The translations under genes were made by a program, and so were the position numbers. A stretch of 6,041 nucleotides of DNA. Source: Arenimonas sp. (lineage in GTDB: Bacteria; Pseudomonadota; Gammaproteobacteria; Xanthomonadales; Xanthomonadaceae). How positions within the stretch are numbered: the first letter of the stretch is position 1; every line of letters begins with the position of its first letter. The stretch spans positions 9,678 to 15,718 of the forward strand of contig DNNT01000150.1 of the NCBI GenBank assembly GCA_003497545.1, written 5' to 3'. The notes beneath the pieces are model-generated. The model saw nothing but the letters and a program-made list of their open reading frames with translations, searched no databases and was not told the origin of the DNA. This document shows, piece after piece, positions 3,820 to 6,041 of the stretch.

Positions 3820-6041
3820 ATGGCTGACGAAAACGAATCGCTGCGGGACATCGACCTTCCCCCCACCGACGCGCTGCTGCGCGACGACGTCAAGCGCCTC
3901 GGCGCGCTGGTGGGCGAGATATTGGCCGAACAGGTCTCGCCTGCCTTCCTGGCCGAGGTCGAGGCGCTGCGGGTGGCGTCCATCCGCCGTCGCGAGGCCG
4001 GCGCGCCCATCGAAGACGTGTCGGCCCGCCTCCAGGGCCTGCCCCTGGACCAGGCCGAACTGCTGGTGCGCGCCTTCGCCAGCTATTTCCAGGCGGTGAA
4101 CCTGGCCGAACGCGTGCACCGCATCCGCCGCCGGCGTGATTACCAGCGCCTGGGCCAAGCGCCGCAGCCGGGCGGTCTCGAGGATTCCCTGCGCGCCCTG
4201 CGCGACGAGGGCGTACCGGTGCAGGACGTGGCCGCGCTGCTGCCGCGCCTGCGCATCGAACCGGTGTTCACCGCCCACCCCACCGAGGCGGTGCGCCGCG
4301 CACTGCTGGAAAAGGAAAGCGAGGTCGTGCGCTGCCTGGTCGAGGACATCGACCGCGGCCTCACCCCGCAGGAGCGCCGCGCCGACGTCGAACGCATGCG
4401 CCTGGCGCTCACCGCCAGCTGGCAGACCGACGAAACCCCGCCGGAAAAACCCACCGTCGCCGACGAGTTCGAGCACGTGGCGTATTACCTGTCCGACGTG
4501 CTCTACCGCGTGCTGCCGGTCTTCCACGAAGTGTTCGAGGACGCCCTGCGCAGCGTCTACGGCAGCGCGCCGGAAGAATTGCCGCCGCTGCTCGGCTTCG
4601 GCTCCTGGGTCGGCGGCGACATGGACGGCAACCCGAACGTGGGCGCGGCCACCATCGCCGCCACCCTGGCCGGCCAGCGCGCGCTGGTGCTGGGCAACTA
4701 CCGCCGCGAACTGGCCAAGCTGGCCGACGTGCTCAGCCAGACCGAAGGCCGCGTCGGCATCGCCCCCGCCCTGCGCACGCGCGCCGACGACTACGCGCAC
4801 CGCTTCCCCGAAGCCGCCGAGGCCATCAAGGCGCGCCACGCCGACATGCCCTACCGGCGCTTCCTAACCCTGGTGGCCGCGCGCATCGAAGCCACCGCCG
4901 CCGACGCGCCCGGCGCCTACGCCGACGCCAGCGAATTCCTGGCCGACCTGCGCCTGGTCGAAACCAGCCTGACCCGGCACCGCGGCGAACACGCCGGCGG
5001 TTTCGCCGTGCGCCGGCTGCTGCGCCGCGTGCAGGCCTTCGGTTTCCACCTGGCCGCGCTCGACCTGCGCCAGGAAAGCAGCCAGCACGACGCCGCCCTG
5101 GCCGCGCTGCTCGACGACCCGGACTTCCCCACGCGCCCCTGGGCCGAGCGCGCCCATCGCCTGCGCGAACTCGTCGCCGGCACCGACCCGGCGCCGGCCC
5201 CCGGCGCCGCCGATGCCACGCGCGTGCTCGACGTGTTCCGCACCGTCGCCGAATCGCTGCCGCGCTACGGCGCGCGCGCCATCGGCGCCTACATCATCAG
5301 CATGAGCCGCAGCGCCGCCGACGCGCTGGCGGTGCTGGCGCTGGCCCGCCTGGGCGGCTGCCTGGACGCCAACGGCGCCGTGCCGCTGGACGTGGCCCCG
5401 CTGTTCGAAACCGTGGACGACCTCGACGCCGCCGCGGCCACGCTGCGTTCGCTGTTCGCCGACCCGGTCTACCGCGAACACCTGCGCGAGCGCGGCGACC
5501 GCCAGGTGGTGATGCTGGGGTATTCCGACAGCGCCAAGGACGGCGGCCTGGTGGCTTCGCGCTGGGCACTGCAGCAGACCCAGGTGGCGCTCACCGCACT
5601 GGCGGCGGAAGCCGGCGTGCGCATCGCCTTCTTCCACGGCCGCGGCGGGTCGCTCTCGCGCGGCGGTGGCAAGACCGGCCGCGCCGTGGTGGCGGCGCCG
5701 CGCGGTTCGGTGGACGGCTACCTGCGCCTCACCGAGCAGGGCGAAGTCATCCACCGCAAGTACGGCATCCGCGCGCTGGCGCTGCGCAACCTCGAACAGG
5801 CGACCGGCGCCGTGCTGCGCGCCACCCTGCGCCCGCGCAAGCCCGAACCGCGCGAGGCCGCCTGGCGCGAGATGGCCGCCGCCATCGCCGCCGCGGCGCG
5901 CGCGCACTATCGCGGCCTGGTGTACGAAAGCGAAGGCTTCGTCGACTACTTCCGCGCCGCCACGCCCATCGACGTCATCGAGCGCCTGCGCATCGGCTCG
6001 CGCCCCAGCAAGCGCGGCAACGCCGGCGGCGTGAGCTCGCT
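3820..6041 (+). CDS. ppc: Phosphoenolpyruvate carboxylase, 3'-truncated by window
   Basis: The enzyme is cytoplasmic and adds bicarbonate to phosphoenolpyruvate, giving oxaloacetate and phosphate, and so refills the TCA cycle. The frame runs open from the ATG at 3820 to the window end (740 codons). Landmarks appear in family order: VFTAHPTEA with the catalytic His at 153 (E. coli His138), GSWVGGDMDGNPNV around 260-273, FGFHLAALDLRQES, YIISMSRSAAD, VMLGYSDSAKDGG around 565-577, the glycine loop FHGRGGSLSRGG with Arg608 (E. coli Arg587), LTEQGEVIHRKYG, and GSRPSKRGNAGGVSSL at the edge. By comparison with the roughly 880-residue E. coli enzyme, some 170-190 C-terminal residues lie beyond the window, including the site for aspartate inhibition, so allosteric control cannot be judged. 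One position is unusual: Met268 stands where many PEPCs have Arg (GGDRDGNP). The ATG start fits the family N-terminus and has an AGGG at correct spacing. Confidence 0.97.
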   Translation, partial: MADENESLRDIDLPPTDALLRDDVKRLGALVGEILAEQVSPAFLAEVEALRVASIRRREAGAPIEDVSARLQGLPLDQAELLVRAFASYFQAVNLAERVHRIRRRRDYQRLGQAPQPGGLEDSLRALRDEGVPVQDVAALLPRLRIEPVFTAHPTEAVRRALLEKESEVVRCLVEDIDRGLTPQERRADVERMRLALTASWQTDETPPEKPTVADEFEHVAYYLSDVLYRVLPVFHEVFEDALRSVYGSAPEELPPLLGFGSWVGGDMDGNPNVGAATIAATLAGQRALVLGNYRRELAKLADVLSQTEGRVGIAPALRTRADDYAHRFPEAAEAIKARHADMPYRRFLTLVAARIEATAADAPGAYADASEFLADLRLVETSLTRHRGEHAGGFAVRRLLRRVQAFGFHLAALDLRQESSQHDAALAALLDDPDFPTRPWAERAHRLRELVAGTDPAPAPGAADATRVLDVFRTVAESLPRYGARAIGAYIISMSRSAADALAVLALARLGGCLDANGAVPLDVAPLFETVDDLDAAAATLRSLFADPVYREHLRERGDRQVVMLGYSDSAKDGGLVASRWALQQTQVALTALAAEAGVRIAFFHGRGGSLSRGGGKTGRAVVAAPRGSVDGYLRLTEQGEVIHRKYGIRALALRNLEQATGAVLRATLRPRKPEPREAAWREMAAAIAAAARAHYRGLVYESEGFVDYFRAATPIDVIERLRIGSRPSKRGNAGGVSS

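Noticed and set aside
3667..4839. Minus-strand open frame (390 codons) antisense to ppc and crossing the inverted repeat
   Set aside because: It is an antisense shadow of ppc codon bias; the part inside the repeat only translates the inverted repeat.
4864..5907. Minus-strand open frame (347 codons) antisense to ppc
   Set aside because: Ala/Gly/Arg/Gln-rich shadow with no recognisable motif, opposite a conserved part of PEPC.

Overview
The window is about 6 kb of GC-rich bacterial chromosome with strong third-position G/C bias and dense gene packing. The protein families suggest a gammaproteobacterium, possibly from the Xanthomonadales (Lysobacter or Xanthomonas-like); this is an inference from composition and family flavour, not a marker-gene assignment. 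It holds five protein genes in alternating orientation, two of them cut by the window edges. No RNA gene, CRISPR array or transposase is visible.

Layout, left to right: (1) the 3' part of a GlxA/FtrA-type AraC-family regulator (+, up to 881). (2) An integral-membrane acyltransferase-3 (OpgC/OafA-like) gene on the minus strand (2018 down to 831), whose 3' end overlaps the regulator tail to tail by 51 bp. (3) A 154-bp divergent intergenic region (2019-2172) rich in ordered direct repeats. (4) A membrane-anchored LytTR-family transcription regulator (+, 2173-3051). (5) A sterol desaturase/fatty acid hydroxylase family gene (-, 3718 down to 3056), convergent with the LytTR gene and only 4 bp away. 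(6) A 101-bp divergent intergenic region almost filled by a 70-bp AT-rich inverted repeat. (7) ppc, phosphoenolpyruvate carboxylase (+, from 3820, running off the right edge).

The most notable parts are the two divergent intergenic regions. Upstream of the LytTR gene lie two GTTCGTCCC repeats (minus-strand reading) spaced 20 bp apart. The proximal copy contains an exact CCGTTCGTC, the core bound by AlgR, a LytTR-domain regulator of Pseudomonas. A second direct-repeat pair, GGGGCTGTC with a 21-bp period, follows it, and then a TAGAAT -10 element placed so that transcription would begin at the A of the LytTR start codon. This reads as an autoregulated, possibly leaderless LytTR promoter that could also control the divergent acyltransferase. 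In the desaturase-ppc region, a perfect 23-bp inverted repeat within an extended hairpin sits 15-16 bp from both start codons, so it must contain or displace the promoters of both genes.

A plausible but unproven theme for the middle genes is envelope modification: a membrane sensor-regulator beside a membrane acyltransferase and a lipid-modifying di-iron oxygenase. ppc is a housekeeping anaplerotic gene that replenishes oxaloacetate and is probably unrelated to this theme.
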